Positions 8,339-16,895 of a stretch of DNA of 64,000 nucleotides are shown one piece after another. This DNA is from CALLMM01 sp964429855. Lineage in GTDB: Bacteria; Armatimonadota; Chthonomonadetes; Chthonomonadales; CAJBBX01. The stretch lies in contig CAYSDM010000017.1 in NCBI GenBank assembly GCA_964429855.1, forward strand, positions 1 to 64,000. Reading direction: 5' to 3'. The notes below the pieces were generated by a model. It was given only the letters and a program-made list of their open reading frames with translations, was not told where the DNA came from and searched no databases. How positions within the stretch are numbered: position 1 is the first letter of the stretch; every line of letters starts with the position of its first letter. The position numbers and the translations under genes are program-made.

Positions 8339-9555
8339 CTCTGCGGCTTCCCTTCTGTCGGAGGAGCGTTGGGGGGGAGCGGCTTATCCTCCTCCGGCCC
8401 AATCGCCGGCTGCGGCGGATCGGTTCGCCCGTAGATCGTCGTGTCGGGGAAATAGGCGACCCAGCCGTACCACTGGCTGAGATGATTTTCGATCCGGGTG
8501 AGTCTTTTGCCCTTCAGCGGTCCCTCCTCGGCGCGCCCCGTGATGTCCCAGCGCGTTGCGGTCTCCCGATCATAAAATGCGATGCGCCCTTCCGCACTCT
8601 TCTTTGCCTCAAAGGTCAGGACCCTGCCGTCCACACGGCGCACAAAGGCGTTGGCGGTCACCGTCTCCGGGTCCATCAATACCGCCACATCCACGCCCTC
8701 CACCGTCTCATTCAGCGCGCCACCAGCTTCCTGAAGCGACTTTACGGGATAGGCACGGCGCAGAGGCTCCTCCTTCCCCGCCCCCGATATCGCCACGCCG
8801 AGCACCTTCTCAAAGGGCGGGAGGCGCTTATCCCAGTGGGTCATCGTGGGTCGGAAAAATGGAGCCGGGAAACGATCATAGCCGCGCGGCTCCAGCCTGC
8901 CGCGCCGCGCATAGAAGAGGTTGAACTTGTTTTTCGGAGACATCACCAGCGTGTTCGGGTGCAGACGCTTCCACTCTCCCCAGGTCGTGTCCATCAGGGC
9001 ATCGGCGCGAAGCTGCGTACCGAGAAGCGAGCCGGTCACGAACTTCCCGGTCACCTGCAGCAGAACGCTCTCCGTCTCGCGGTCGCACAGAGTCACCACC
9101 CCGTTATACAGCCCGTAGAAATCGAGCATAACCAGCTTTCTGTCCAGCGTCGCATTGTAGCGGATGCCGGTATTGCAGACGCTGCAGTAGGTTACCGCAT
9201 AGGCGGTCGTCTGCCCGGTTTTCGGATCGGTGATCTTATCGTTGATAACATGATGCCACCAGGCGAATCGCGTGGGGTAGGCGCGGCTCTCCTCGCCGAC
9301 GGTCACTCCCAGCACATACTCCTCATCATCTAGAAAATCCGCGTCCTGCGCCTTCACCATCTCCGGATAGTCCAGCGCCTTGAACGGCACGATCTTCCGC
9401 CCGTCCCACAGCGCCTCCGGCTTGATGTCCGGGGCGATGCGTATCGCCAACGGCTTCTCCTGAGCAGGCGTTCCCGGCGGCGAATCCTGCCCCGCCGCGC
9501 CGATGGCACCAAACAGCAGTAACAGACTTCCCATTCCGATCATCTTTCCGGTCAT
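8335..9555 (-). CDS. DUF3179 domain-containing secreted protein
   Basis: 406 aa with an N-terminal signal peptide (MTGKMIGMGSLLLLFGAIGA, then AGQDSPPG). The conserved DUF3179 signatures ESRAYPTRFAWWHHVIND and VTYCSVCNTGIRY are present; the CxxC may bind metal or form a disulfide. The C-terminus is a Pro-rich tail (DPPQPAIGPEEDKPLPP). The family has no established biochemical function. It is the first gene of a two-gene unit with the HAD hydrolase. The leader (9556-9798, shared with the divergent oxidoreductase gene) shows no convincing promoter. Confidence 0.85.
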   Translation of the reverse strand: MTGKMIGMGSLLLLFGAIGAAGQDSPPGTPAQEKPLAIRIAPDIKPEALWDGRKIVPFKALDYPEMVKAQDADFLDDEEYVLGVTVGEESRAYPTRFAWWHHVINDKITDPKTGQTTAYAVTYCSVCNTGIRYNATLDRKLVMLDFYGLYNGVVTLCDRETESVLLQVTGKFVTGSLLGTQLRADALMDTTWGEWKRLHPNTLVMSPKNKFNLFYARRGRLEPRGYDRFPAPFFRPTMTHWDKRLPPFEKVLGVAISGAGKEEPLRRAYPVKSLQEAGGALNETVEGVDVAVLMDPETVTANAFVRRVDGRVLTFEAKKSAEGRIAFYDRETATRWDITGRAEEGPLKGKRLTRIENHLSQWYGWVAYFPDTTIYGRTDPPQPAIGPEEDKPLPPNAPPTEGKPQS

Positions 9556-9798
9556 GTTCCTTCCTCTAGCATCGAGCGCAGGTCCTCTTCGCAGAAAACT
9601 ATGCTAATTTTACGTCAGGAAGCGAAATATCATTCCCCGGACGGGAAATTGAATATCTCGTCAGACTTTCGCTTGCCAGATGTGCAGGAAACTGACCGGG
9701 ACGCGCCGAAAAACCCGAAGGCAACAGCGTTGTTCACCGGCGCGCGCCGAAGGCTCTTTCCAGCGCGCCTGAATCCCTGAAGAGTAAGAGGTCAACCG

Positions 9799-10965
9799 AT
9801 GGCTGAGCATCGTAAGTTTCGTGTAGGCATGGTCGGAGGCGGCGGTCCCGGCAACTTCTTCGGCGCGCCGCACCGTACTGCCATTTTGATGGACAATACC
9901 GCGGAACTGACCGCGGGCGCGCTCCGCTCCACCCCGCAAGGCTCTCTGGAGGAGGCGAAGCGCCTCTTCTTCACGCGGGGCTATCCCGATTTTCAGACGA
10001 TGATGCGCGAGGAAGCGGCTCTGCCCGCCGATCAGCGCATGGACTACGTCACGGTCGTCACGCCCAATGACTCTCACTACCCGATTGCGAAAGCGGCGCT
10101 GGAGGCGGGCTTCCCCGTCCTCTGCGAAAAACCGCTTACCCTCACCTTGAGCGAGTCGCTGGATCTGGCGCGACTGACGAAAGAGAAAAATCTTCCCTTT
10201 ATCGTTGCCTACACCTACACCGGGCTGCCGATGGTGATGCTGGCGCGCGAGATCGTCCGCAGCGGCGATATCGGCGAGGTTCGCAAGGTCGAAGCCTGGT
10301 ATCCGCAGGGCTGGCTTGCCAATCGCCTCGAAGAGACAGGCGCGCAGCAGGCGGTCTGGCGCGTAGACCCGCATAAAGCCGGAGCCTCCGGCTGCGGCGG
10401 CGATATTGGAACGCATGCCTATGAGTTCGTGCGCTTTGTGGCGGGGCTGACGGCGGTGCAGGTCTCCGCCCGCCTGAAGACTTTTGTCGCCAATCGCGCG
10501 CTGGACGACGACTTCACGGTTCTGGCGCGTCTCAATAACGGCGCGGTCGCCACCATAGGCGCCTCGCAGATCACCATCGGCGCGCTCAACGATAACGGAT
10601 TCCGGGTCATCGGCACAAAAGGGCGGGTCGAGTGGAACATGACCGACCATCTCTGCCTCTATGTCTACAAGCCCGGTTCGGCGGTCTCCGTCTATCGTCT
10701 GGGAGGCGGCGAGAGCGATCTGCCCGCCAGTCTGGGGGGCTATGTGCGCCTGCCCGGCGGTCATCCCGAAGGCTTTCATGAGGCGCTGGCCAATCTGCAT
10801 AAGACGATCCAACTGCAGATTCGACGCGCTCGCGGCGAGGAGGCGCCGACTCCGTTCCCGCATCCGGATGTGGTGGACGGCGCGGCAGGAATGGCGTTCA
10901 TAGAAGCTGCTGTCGCCAGCAGCCATCAGAATGGCGCGTGGACAGATGTTGTAGCGGTAGAGTGA
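9799..10965 (+). CDS. Gfo/Idh/MocA family NAD(P)-dependent oxidoreductase
   Basis: Probable sugar or inositol dehydrogenase, 388 aa, cytoplasmic. The Rossmann N-terminus is FRVGMVGGGGPGNFFGAPHR. The family motif CEKPLTLT carries the catalytic Lys around residue 114. The second conserved region GGDIGTHAYEFVRFV supplies the His of the active site. AGAGG lies about 8 bases before the ATG. A perfect 16-bp hairpin follows at 10999-11040. Single-gene unit by appearance. The substrate is not predictable, but the context (several glycoside hydrolases, a KDG-kinase-like gene) fits carbohydrate catabolism. Confidence 0.9.
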   Translation: MAEHRKFRVGMVGGGGPGNFFGAPHRTAILMDNTAELTAGALRSTPQGSLEEAKRLFFTRGYPDFQTMMREEAALPADQRMDYVTVVTPNDSHYPIAKAALEAGFPVLCEKPLTLTLSESLDLARLTKEKNLPFIVAYTYTGLPMVMLAREIVRSGDIGEVRKVEAWYPQGWLANRLEETGAQQAVWRVDPHKAGASGCGGDIGTHAYEFVRFVAGLTAVQVSARLKTFVANRALDDDFTVLARLNNGAVATIGASQITIGALNDNGFRVIGTKGRVEWNMTDHLCLYVYKPGSAVSVYRLGGGESDLPASLGGYVRLPGGHPEGFHEALANLHKTIQLQIRRARGEEAPTPFPHPDVVDGAAGMAFIEAAVASSHQNGAWTDVVAVE

Positions 10966-10998
10966 TCGCGAAGAGCCTCTCTGGAGGTCGGGGTTAGA

Positions 10999-11040
10999 GA
11001 CAGACAGCCCCTTCCCGCACGCGAGAAGGGGCTGTCTGTC
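10999..11040. terminator. hairpin between convergent genes
   Basis: A perfect 16-bp stem (10999-11014 with 11025-11040) and a 10-base loop lie between the ends of the oxidoreductase gene and the convergent 211-aa secreted-protein gene. There is no T-tract on either side, so it may be a bidirectional, Rho-assisted or RNA-stabilising structure rather than a classical intrinsic terminator. Confidence 0.6.
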
Positions 11041-11055
11041 ATACTGCGCCGAAGT

Positions 11056-11691
11056 TCAGGGCAGAGCCTGCCAGATGCCGTCGTTATTGAGGAACTCCAG
11101 CCTGGTCACCGGGTTCATGCCGGGCTTGCCTTCGGTGGTCCAGCCGGTCAACCGAACCTTCGGCGGGGTATCATAGACCAGCGTCTCCGGCTTGCCAGGA
11201 CCGGCATACATCACGAAACGCAGGATGCCTTTCCGATCCCAGCGCCAGTCCTTCAGCAGGGTGAGTGCGGACGGAACCACAAAGGTGGAGCCGATTTTCA
11301 CTTTCGCTTCGGCGTCTTTGGTGTTCAGCACACGGTCAATTGCGTCTACCAGCACCAGATGGATGGCTCCGCTGGAACCGCGATGCGCCAGCACCACGAA
11401 CCCCTCCACAGAACAGGCGACCTTCGCGGGGCGTTTTGCGTTCTGAAACTCCAGAACCGTCATAAACTCGTTATGCGGCTGTACTTTCGGAGGTGGAAGA
11501 ATTTTGTTCGGGGGCGCGGCGGGCTTGCGCGTCTGTCGGGTAGATCGTTTGCGCGCGCGTTTGGTGGAGCGGGTTTCGGAGCGCTGCGCGACAACGACGG
11601 TTTTGTTTTCCTGACTGTTCGACGGGGCGGGAACGACGAGTGCGGCGCCGACAGCGATCAGCGCAAACGCCGCCCACACTGAGCGATTCAT
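11056..11691 (-). CDS. secreted hypothetical protein with basic linker
   Basis: 211 aa, family not recognised. The signal peptide is MNRSVWAAFALIAVGAALVV, with cleavage probably after PAPSNS. A strongly basic segment follows (RSETRSTKRARKRSTRQTRK, about residues 37-56), then a Pro-rich spacer. The C-terminal 130 residues look like a beta-rich globular domain (VACSVEGFVVLAHRG, VLVDAIDRVLNT). AGGAGG precedes the ATG by 11 bases. Monocistronic. The basic linker could bind nucleic acid or anionic polysaccharide; that is a guess. Confidence 0.7.
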   Translation of the reverse strand: MNRSVWAAFALIAVGAALVVPAPSNSQENKTVVVAQRSETRSTKRARKRSTRQTRKPAAPPNKILPPPKVQPHNEFMTVLEFQNAKRPAKVACSVEGFVVLAHRGSSGAIHLVLVDAIDRVLNTKDAEAKVKIGSTFVVPSALTLLKDWRWDRKGILRFVMYAGPGKPETLVYDTPPKVRLTGWTTEGKPGMNPVTRLEFLNNDGIWQALP

Positions 11692-11868
11692 CGGTGAAGA
11701 GCCTCCTGGGGATGATGCCTGACTGATTCGCCGTAACGGCGGCAGACTCCTTCACTACAGGAGACTCTTCCCGGCGTTTCCGGTTCCCATCACCGACAGA
11801 TTTTCATGGCTCTATACTGCGTAATGCGAACCGTAGAGGTTCCCGATAATGACAGGAGGTGAAACCAG

Positions 11869-12312
11869 ATGAGTTCCGCATCCGTGGTTGCCGTGTGTAT
11901 CAGCGCGCAGAACGGGATTCCTCGCCCGCAGGTGGAGGAGGGGGTACTGCAGGTGGGACTGGGCTTTATCGGCAATCGTCACTCCGTCGGAGGCAAACGC
12001 GAGGTCTGTCTGTACGAGATGGAGACCTATGAAGCGCTGCGCGCCGAAGGAATGACGGTCGGTCCCGGCAGCTTCGGCGAGAATCTGACTCTGACGGGAC
12101 TGCCGTTTGACACGCTGAAGCCCGGCGATCAGATTCAGGTCGGCGGGGAAGCCGTGCTGGAGATTACGATGGTTCGCAAGCCCTGCTCCCGTCTGACACA
12201 GATTGATCCGCGCCTGCCGGAAGCGATTGTCGGACGCTCCGGCTGGCTGGCGCAGGTGGTGACTGGCGGCGTGGTGCGTCCGGGAGATCCGGTCACGCAG
12301 ATTCAGGAGTAG
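11869..12312 (+). CDS. MOSC domain-containing protein
   Basis: 147 aa single-domain MOSC protein, a fold linked to molybdenum cofactor sulfuration and related Mo-cofactor chemistry. The conserved cysteine signature is visible in MVRKPCSRLTQIDPRLP, preceded by GSFGENLTLTGL and PGDQIQVGGEAVLEIT. A strong AGGAGGTGA ribosome site lies about 9 bases before the ATG. The next gene, a GH5-like enzyme, starts 2 bases after the stop, so they are probably cotranscribed although their functions look unrelated. A modA remnant at 45232-45716 is the only other molybdenum-related sequence seen. Confidence 0.88.
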   Translation: MSSASVVAVCISAQNGIPRPQVEEGVLQVGLGFIGNRHSVGGKREVCLYEMETYEALRAEGMTVGPGSFGENLTLTGLPFDTLKPGDQIQVGGEAVLEITMVRKPCSRLTQIDPRLPEAIVGRSGWLAQVVTGGVVRPGDPVTQIQE

Positions 12313-12314
12313 AG

Positions 12315-14675
12315 ATGCGCTCAGAGGGGTCTCGAGCAGTGAAACGCGGGCAGCGGGCGGGCAGCCGCCTGCCGCGCATCAGGCGGGCTGCCGCCTGTCT
12401 GATGCTGCTGCTCGGACTGTCGCCCCAGAATCCGATTCGGGCAGGCGCCGAGGAACTGGGCAGGATCAATCCCAATACGGGTCTCTTCCCCGACTCCTCT
12501 CTGGCGGACTTTCGTTTCCTTCTCGATCCGCCCGCCGGCAAGCACGGCTTTCTGCGAATAAGCGGGCAGGGACGATTTATCTGGCTTAACGGACAACGCG
12601 CCCGGTTCTGGGGCGTCAACATCAGCAATCGCAGCGTCTGGATAGACAAGCCCACCATTGACTGCGTGGTAGCGACGCTGGCGCGCGCCGGAACCAACAT
12701 GGTGCGTTTCGAGGCGCTCGACTCCTTCAACGCGCTGCTGGAGGTTCCCGGAACCGATACCACGCGCACTCTTAACCCGGAACGCCTGGAGATACTGGAC
12801 TACTGGACAGCGAAGCTGCGCGCACAGGGGATATACTACTACTTTAACCTGATTGACTTTCGGAGTTTCAAAGCGGGCGACGGCGTGGCGGCGCACGAAA
12901 AGCTGGGAAGGGCGGCGAAACCCTACGCCGTCTTTGATCGCACGCTGATAGACCGTCAGAAAGAGTTTGCCCGACAGCTTTTGACCCATCAGAACCGCTA
13001 TACAGGTCTGCGCTATGTGGATGACCCGGCGCTTGCGCTGGTCGAAATCTGCAACGAACACGGCTTCTTCCTGAAGGCGGACTCCCTGGATTCTCTGGCA
13101 GAACCCTATAAGACCGCGCTCCAGCAGCAGTGGAACGGATGGCTGCTGTTCCAGTATGAATCCCGCGATAACCTTAAGCGCGCCTGGGGCGAGATTTCGG
13201 AGACCGGCGTCCTGGGCGAGGGCGAAGACCCCGAACGCGCAACAGTTCGTCTGCCTCTGCTCACTGCCGCGCCTTCGGAACTCGCCTCCGACCCGTCAGT
13301 GATAGATGTGCGCCGCGCTCCGGCGCGCGTGCGCGACGGCATTCGCTTTCTGCACGAAACGCAGCGGCTCTTCTTCCGGGAGATGAAGGAGTACCTGCGA
13401 GAGATCGGCGTCAAGGTTCCCATCACCGGAGTCGTCTCAGCGGAGTACCCGGCGGATGTCGCCTCCGTCGCGGCGGAACTGGACTTTACCAGCCAGAACT
13501 ACTATGCCGATCACCCTTCGTTCACGGAAAAAGGATGGGAGGGGGAGTACTTCTATCGCGGCGCGAATCCGCTGCGCGCCTCCTCCGCACACTTTATTGC
13601 GCCCTGGCTCACCGCGCTGCGGTGGGAGAACAAGCCCGTCGTCGTCCGCGAATTCGCGACGGTCTGGCCCAACCGCTACCGGGCAATCGCCATCCCGGAG
13701 ATGCTGGCATACGCCGGGCTGCAGGACTTTGATGCCGTGCTGCTGTTTGGCTACCAGACCAGCCCGCGCCCCGATGTTCTCGGCGACTTCGACCATCAGG
13801 CGGATCCGACCGTATGGGGGCTGTTCGCGCTGGGCAGTCTGGCGTTTCAGCGCGGTGATATTCGCCCGGCAACGCGCGCCGTCCAGATCGCCTATACGCC
13901 TGATACGCTCTTCCAAGGTCTCCAGCGCAACAATCCCTTGCTGAGGCTGTCCTGGTTTGTGCGGGTCATCAACACGCTTCGCGAGCCGGAAGCCGTTCTG
14001 CCTCTTCGTCCGAACTCCTCCAACCCTATGACGGTTCGCGCCGATCAGCCCGACGCGCTGGAGGCTATTCTGGACATATTTGGACGCTCCGGGCAGTCTT
14101 TCAACAGCAAAGCGTTTCAGAACGGCATCCTTCGCAGCGAAACCGGCGAGACGGTGCGCCTCTCCTCGCAGGGAATGCTCACCCTCATCACGCCGCGCGC
14201 GGTCGCAGCCTGCGGAGAGTTTCCGACGTATCAGCCAATCACGCTCGGAAACTGGACTCTGATTACTCCGACTCCCGTCGGCGCGCTGATGATCGTCTCG
14301 CTGGATGGAAAACCGCTCATCGAATCGCAGCGTTTTTCCATCAAAATGGTCAGCCGCGCCGAGAACACGGAGCAGCTTCTGGAGCGCGCGCCCGACGGCT
14401 CTCCCTCCCGGCTGGTGCTGAAGAATCAGGGACGCGCCCCGGTCATCACCTATGGTCGGGCAGCGCACGGCGCGACCATTGTCCGCCGGGGCAATGAGAC
14501 AATCATCTCTCTGGGCATGATGGACGGAACCTGGGAGCTTCTGGTGCGCGAGGGCAAAGCCGCACTGATCTGCGATACGCCCGGCATTCGGGTCACGCTT
14601 TTCGGTCAGTCGCTGACCACCGTCGCCAATGCGCCGTTGATCGTGGATCAGAAACCGATCGTCAGCCTGCCATAA
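12315..14675 (+). CDS. secreted GH5-like (cellulase-superfamily) glycoside hydrolase
   Basis: 786 aa. The N-terminus is basic, followed by a hydrophobic segment (AAACLMLLLGLSPQNP) that fits a signal peptide. The barrel begins at GQRARFWGVNISNRS. LVEICNEHGFF supplies the NE acid/base motif, and KPVVVREFATVWPN a second Glu suited to be the nucleophile. The C-terminal 200 residues form a beta-rich accessory domain. AGGAG of the preceding MOSC stop region serves as the ribosome site. It lies immediately upstream of the lacI-type gene, but is separated from it by that gene's own promoter. Substrate unknown. Confidence 0.75.
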   Translation: MRSEGSRAVKRGQRAGSRLPRIRRAAACLMLLLGLSPQNPIRAGAEELGRINPNTGLFPDSSLADFRFLLDPPAGKHGFLRISGQGRFIWLNGQRARFWGVNISNRSVWIDKPTIDCVVATLARAGTNMVRFEALDSFNALLEVPGTDTTRTLNPERLEILDYWTAKLRAQGIYYYFNLIDFRSFKAGDGVAAHEKLGRAAKPYAVFDRTLIDRQKEFARQLLTHQNRYTGLRYVDDPALALVEICNEHGFFLKADSLDSLAEPYKTALQQQWNGWLLFQYESRDNLKRAWGEISETGVLGEGEDPERATVRLPLLTAAPSELASDPSVIDVRRAPARVRDGIRFLHETQRLFFREMKEYLREIGVKVPITGVVSAEYPADVASVAAELDFTSQNYYADHPSFTEKGWEGEYFYRGANPLRASSAHFIAPWLTALRWENKPVVVREFATVWPNRYRAIAIPEMLAYAGLQDFDAVLLFGYQTSPRPDVLGDFDHQADPTVWGLFALGSLAFQRGDIRPATRAVQIAYTPDTLFQGLQRNNPLLRLSWFVRVINTLREPEAVLPLRPNSSNPMTVRADQPDALEAILDIFGRSGQSFNSKAFQNGILRSETGETVRLSSQGMLTLITPRAVAACGEFPTYQPITLGNWTLITPTPVGALMIVSLDGKPLIESQRFSIKMVSRAENTEQLLERAPDGSPSRLVLKNQGRAPVITYGRAAHGATIVRRGNETIISLGMMDGTWELLVREGKAALICDTPGIRVTLFGQSLTTVANAPLIVDQKPIVSLP

Positions 14676-14727
14676 CCCGCGAGGATTCGCGTTAATGCCA
14701 GGAAGATTCATCCAGTACAACAATTAC

Positions 14728-14757
14728 TTGACAACCTCCGTAAAGGTGTGTTATTAT
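14728..14757 (+). promoter_or_regulatory. sigma70-type promoter of the lacI-family gene
   Basis: TTGACA (14728-14733), an 18-base spacer and TATTAT (14752-14757). Transcription would begin near 14764, leaving a leader of about 32 bases that contains the palindrome at 14775-14786. Confidence 0.65.
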
Positions 14758-14774
14758 CCCATTGACGGGATAGA

Positions 14775-14790
14775 TAATACGTATTAGCAA
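14775..14790. promoter_or_regulatory. LacI-type operator candidate (autoregulation)
   Basis: TAATACGTATTA (14775-14786) is a perfect 12-base palindrome with a central CG, as in many LacI/GalR operators. With its flank, the 14-mer ATACGTATTAGCAA (14777-14790) recurs exactly at 15913-15926 in front of the downstream prepilin. It lies between the predicted transcription start and the ATG, occupying the place where a ribosome site would be. Confidence 0.6.
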
Positions 14791-14795
14791 TACAA

Positions 14796-15869
14796 ATGAA
14801 AAAACGTAATGTCACCAGTCACGATGTCGCCCATCGGGCAGGCGTCTCTCAGAGCACTGTTTCGCTGGTACTGAACGGGCATAATGGACGCATCTCCGAA
14901 GCGACCCGTCAGCGCGTTCTGGATGCTGCCAGGGAACTGAATTTCAGTCTGAACGTTACCGCCCGCGCGCTGGTTACCGGACGCACGCAGCGGATCGGGT
15001 TAGTGCCCATCTCCCCCCATGTCTTCCATGAATGGACGGGATACTACATTGAGATTCTGGCGGGCGTGATGCAGGGGATGGAGAGCACCGACTATAACCT
15101 CCTCACCCACTCCGCCGCCTATCCCGACTGGTGCGCGCTCTACAATGACATCATCAGCGGCGCTTCGGACGGCGTGCTTCTGGTAGGACGCACCGCTGCG
15201 GACCCGCTGACCCGGTTGCTGCAGGAGCATCGTTTCCCGACCGTCTGCATCTCCTCTCATCCGGAAGAGGGATCCTACTACGCTGTGGACTGCGATAACG
15301 TCGGCGGCGGGGGCATGGCGGCGGAGCACCTTCTCAAACTTGGACATCGTCATATCGCCATCGTGCAGTTTAGCGGTAGAGAGACCTGGCAGAGAGAGCG
15401 TGCCGAGGGAGCGCAGAAGGCGATCCGCGAGATGGGCTTAGCGGGAAGCTCGCTGCAGAGGATCACGCCCCAGGATCTATCTATCGCCGTCTCCCTGTAC
15501 GAATCGGAGGATTGGATAGGACGGCTGGTACAGTACGTGCGCGAATCCTCCCCGCGCATCACCGCGCTGATCCTGGAGGATGAAGGGCGCGCCAGACGTT
15601 TTGCGGAGGCGCTCCCCCGTTTCGATATGCGGATTCCGCAGGATATTGCCCTCATTAGTTTCGACTCCACGGAAATTAGCGCGCGCACGAATCCGCCTTT
15701 GACCTCGGTCTATCAACCCCTGCGCGAGATCGGCAAAGCCGCCACAGAGATGCTGATCGCGCTGATTGAAGGAAAGGAGGTGCCGCCGGGCATCCGTCGT
15801 TTTCCCGTGCGTCTGGATGTGCGCCATTCCTGCGGTGCACAGCCCTTTCGGCCCTGGGAGAGCCTGTAG
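14796..15869 (+). CDS. LacI/GalR family transcriptional regulator
   Basis: 357 aa, normal family length. The N-terminal HTH and hinge are SHDVAHRAGVSQSTVSLVL ... RVLDAARELNF, and a periplasmic-binding-protein-like ligand domain covers about 65-340 (RIGLVPISPHVFHEW, DGVLLVGRTA, GHRHIAIVQFSG, TSVYQPLREIGKAATEML). The effector is probably a sugar or derivative, but no residue pattern identifies it. The ATG has no recognisable Shine-Dalgarno sequence. Candidate operators lie in its own leader and in front of the next gene, so it probably controls itself and the prepilin/lipoprotein pair. Confidence 0.92.
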   Translation: MKKRNVTSHDVAHRAGVSQSTVSLVLNGHNGRISEATRQRVLDAARELNFSLNVTARALVTGRTQRIGLVPISPHVFHEWTGYYIEILAGVMQGMESTDYNLLTHSAAYPDWCALYNDIISGASDGVLLVGRTAADPLTRLLQEHRFPTVCISSHPEEGSYYAVDCDNVGGGGMAAEHLLKLGHRHIAIVQFSGRETWQRERAEGAQKAIREMGLAGSSLQRITPQDLSIAVSLYESEDWIGRLVQYVRESSPRITALILEDEGRARRFAEALPRFDMRIPQDIALISFDSTEISARTNPPLTSVYQPLREIGKAATEMLIALIEGKEVPPGIRRFPVRLDVRHSCGAQPFRPWESL

Positions 15870-15912
15870 CCCGATCACGCAAAAGGTGTTTTTTTATTTT
15901 TCACTTTTGTTC

Positions 15913-15926
15913 ATACGTATTAGCAA
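15913..15926. promoter_or_regulatory. second copy of LacI-type operator, upstream of prepilin
   Basis: ATACGTATTAGCAA, identical over 14 bases to 14777-14790. It lies about 50 bases before the prepilin start, within a T-rich region where the promoter should be. No clear -35/-10 pair can be assigned. Confidence 0.55.
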
Positions 15927-15972
15927 ACAGAAGAGCATTACCTTCTGCCACACTCACGAAAGGAACAGAGCA

Positions 15973-16854
15973 ATGATGCACGCTTCTCATCGAGGCGCTT
16001 TCCCGTCGAAGCGTTTCGCCTTTACCCTGATTGAGCTTCTCGTAGTGATCGCCATTATCGCGATTCTCGCCGCGATCCTCTTCCCGGTGTTCGCGCAGGC
16101 GCGCGAAAAAGCCCGCTCCGTCTCTTGCCTGTCCAACATGAAGCAGCTTGGGACGGCGCTCGCGATGTACGTGCAGGACTATGACGAGAAGTATATGATA
16201 CACGGCGTGTTTGAGTTCGGGATCGGGCGCGGGTCGGGCTGGGCTCCCAAAGCCGCCCCCTACATCAAAAACCTCAACATCTTCTTCTGTCCCTCGGATC
16301 CGGGGCCAACCAACGGCTATCCTCGCTTCGATGGCTGGTCCGGTCCTGCAATGAGCGTAACCGCCAACAGCCTGATGGGCGGACCGAATCTGGTTCCCAA
16401 TGTCTGCGTGGGCATCATCTGCAGCAGCAACGACGGCTGGATCGCCAGCGGATGGTTCCCCGCTTCCAATAAAGCCGGCATGTCTCTGGCGGCGGTAAAC
16501 TATCCTGCCTCGACCATAGCGCTGGCGGAGTTTCACTCCTTCGATGTCGCTAAAACACCCGGCATGAGCTGGCTGGGCGCAAACACCGCCGACCTGTGGC
16601 CCATGGCGGGTCTGCTGTGGGACTCCTGGCCTTCCGAGCCGTACTACGACTGGGCAGGCAGCGTGATCCCGCAGGGAACCCGCGCCGAAGCGCCCTATCC
16701 GCTGGGCAAGAACGGCGGCGTCTCTGCCCGACACAGCGAGATGGCGAACTTCGTCTTTGCCGATGGTCATGCCAAGGCGATGCGTCCCACCGCCACCAAT
16801 CCGGATCCCTACAACAATCAGAAGAGCAATATGTGGAACGCAACGCGCCCTTAA
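15973..16854 (+). CDS. DUF1559 prepilin-like protein (locus C)
   Basis: 293 aa type IV pilin-like protein. A basic leader of 16 residues ends RFA before FTLIELLVVIAIIAILAAIL, the methylation/transmembrane segment; Ala rather than Gly precedes the cleavage site. Then come SCLSNMKQLGTALAMYVQDYDE and, near the C-terminus, the H-X9-DG motif as RHSEMANFVFADGHAK. The frame is open upstream to 15766, but this ATG is preceded by AAGGA at 8 bases and gives a normal leader. It is inserted by its helix in the inner membrane and may be assembled by a type II secretion/type IV pilus-like machine, of which no other part is in the window. Probably repressed by the LacI regulator. Confidence 0.93.
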   Translation: MMHASHRGAFPSKRFAFTLIELLVVIAIIAILAAILFPVFAQAREKARSVSCLSNMKQLGTALAMYVQDYDEKYMIHGVFEFGIGRGSGWAPKAAPYIKNLNIFFCPSDPGPTNGYPRFDGWSGPAMSVTANSLMGGPNLVPNVCVGIICSSNDGWIASGWFPASNKAGMSLAAVNYPASTIALAEFHSFDVAKTPGMSWLGANTADLWPMAGLLWDSWPSEPYYDWAGSVIPQGTRAEAPYPLGKNGGVSARHSEMANFVFADGHAKAMRPTATNPDPYNNQKSNMWNATRP

Positions 16855-16881
16855 CAGGCATACTGCCCTTAACAGGCATAC
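16847..16881 (+). repeat. tandem 17-bp direct repeat across the prepilin stop codon
   Basis: GCCCTTAACAGGCATAC occurs at 16847-16863 and 16865-16881, a period of 18 bases. The first copy holds the last residues and the TAA stop of the prepilin. The second lies in the spacer before the lipoprotein gene. Likely a recent slippage duplication. Confidence 0.9.
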
Positions 16882-16895
16882 CAAGGATAGATGCC

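Noticed and set aside
9556..9798. Regulatory elements in the gap between DUF3179 and oxidoreductase genes
   Set aside because: No hexamer pair with correct spacing or inverted repeat could be made out on either strand.
9661..10926. 421-codon minus-strand open frame
   Set aside because: Antisense shadow of the Gfo/Idh/MocA gene; no recognisable domain, Arg/Ala/Gly-rich composition.
13437..14723. 428-codon minus-strand open frame over the GH5-like gene
   Set aside because: Shadow frame; the plus strand has signal peptide and catalytic motifs.
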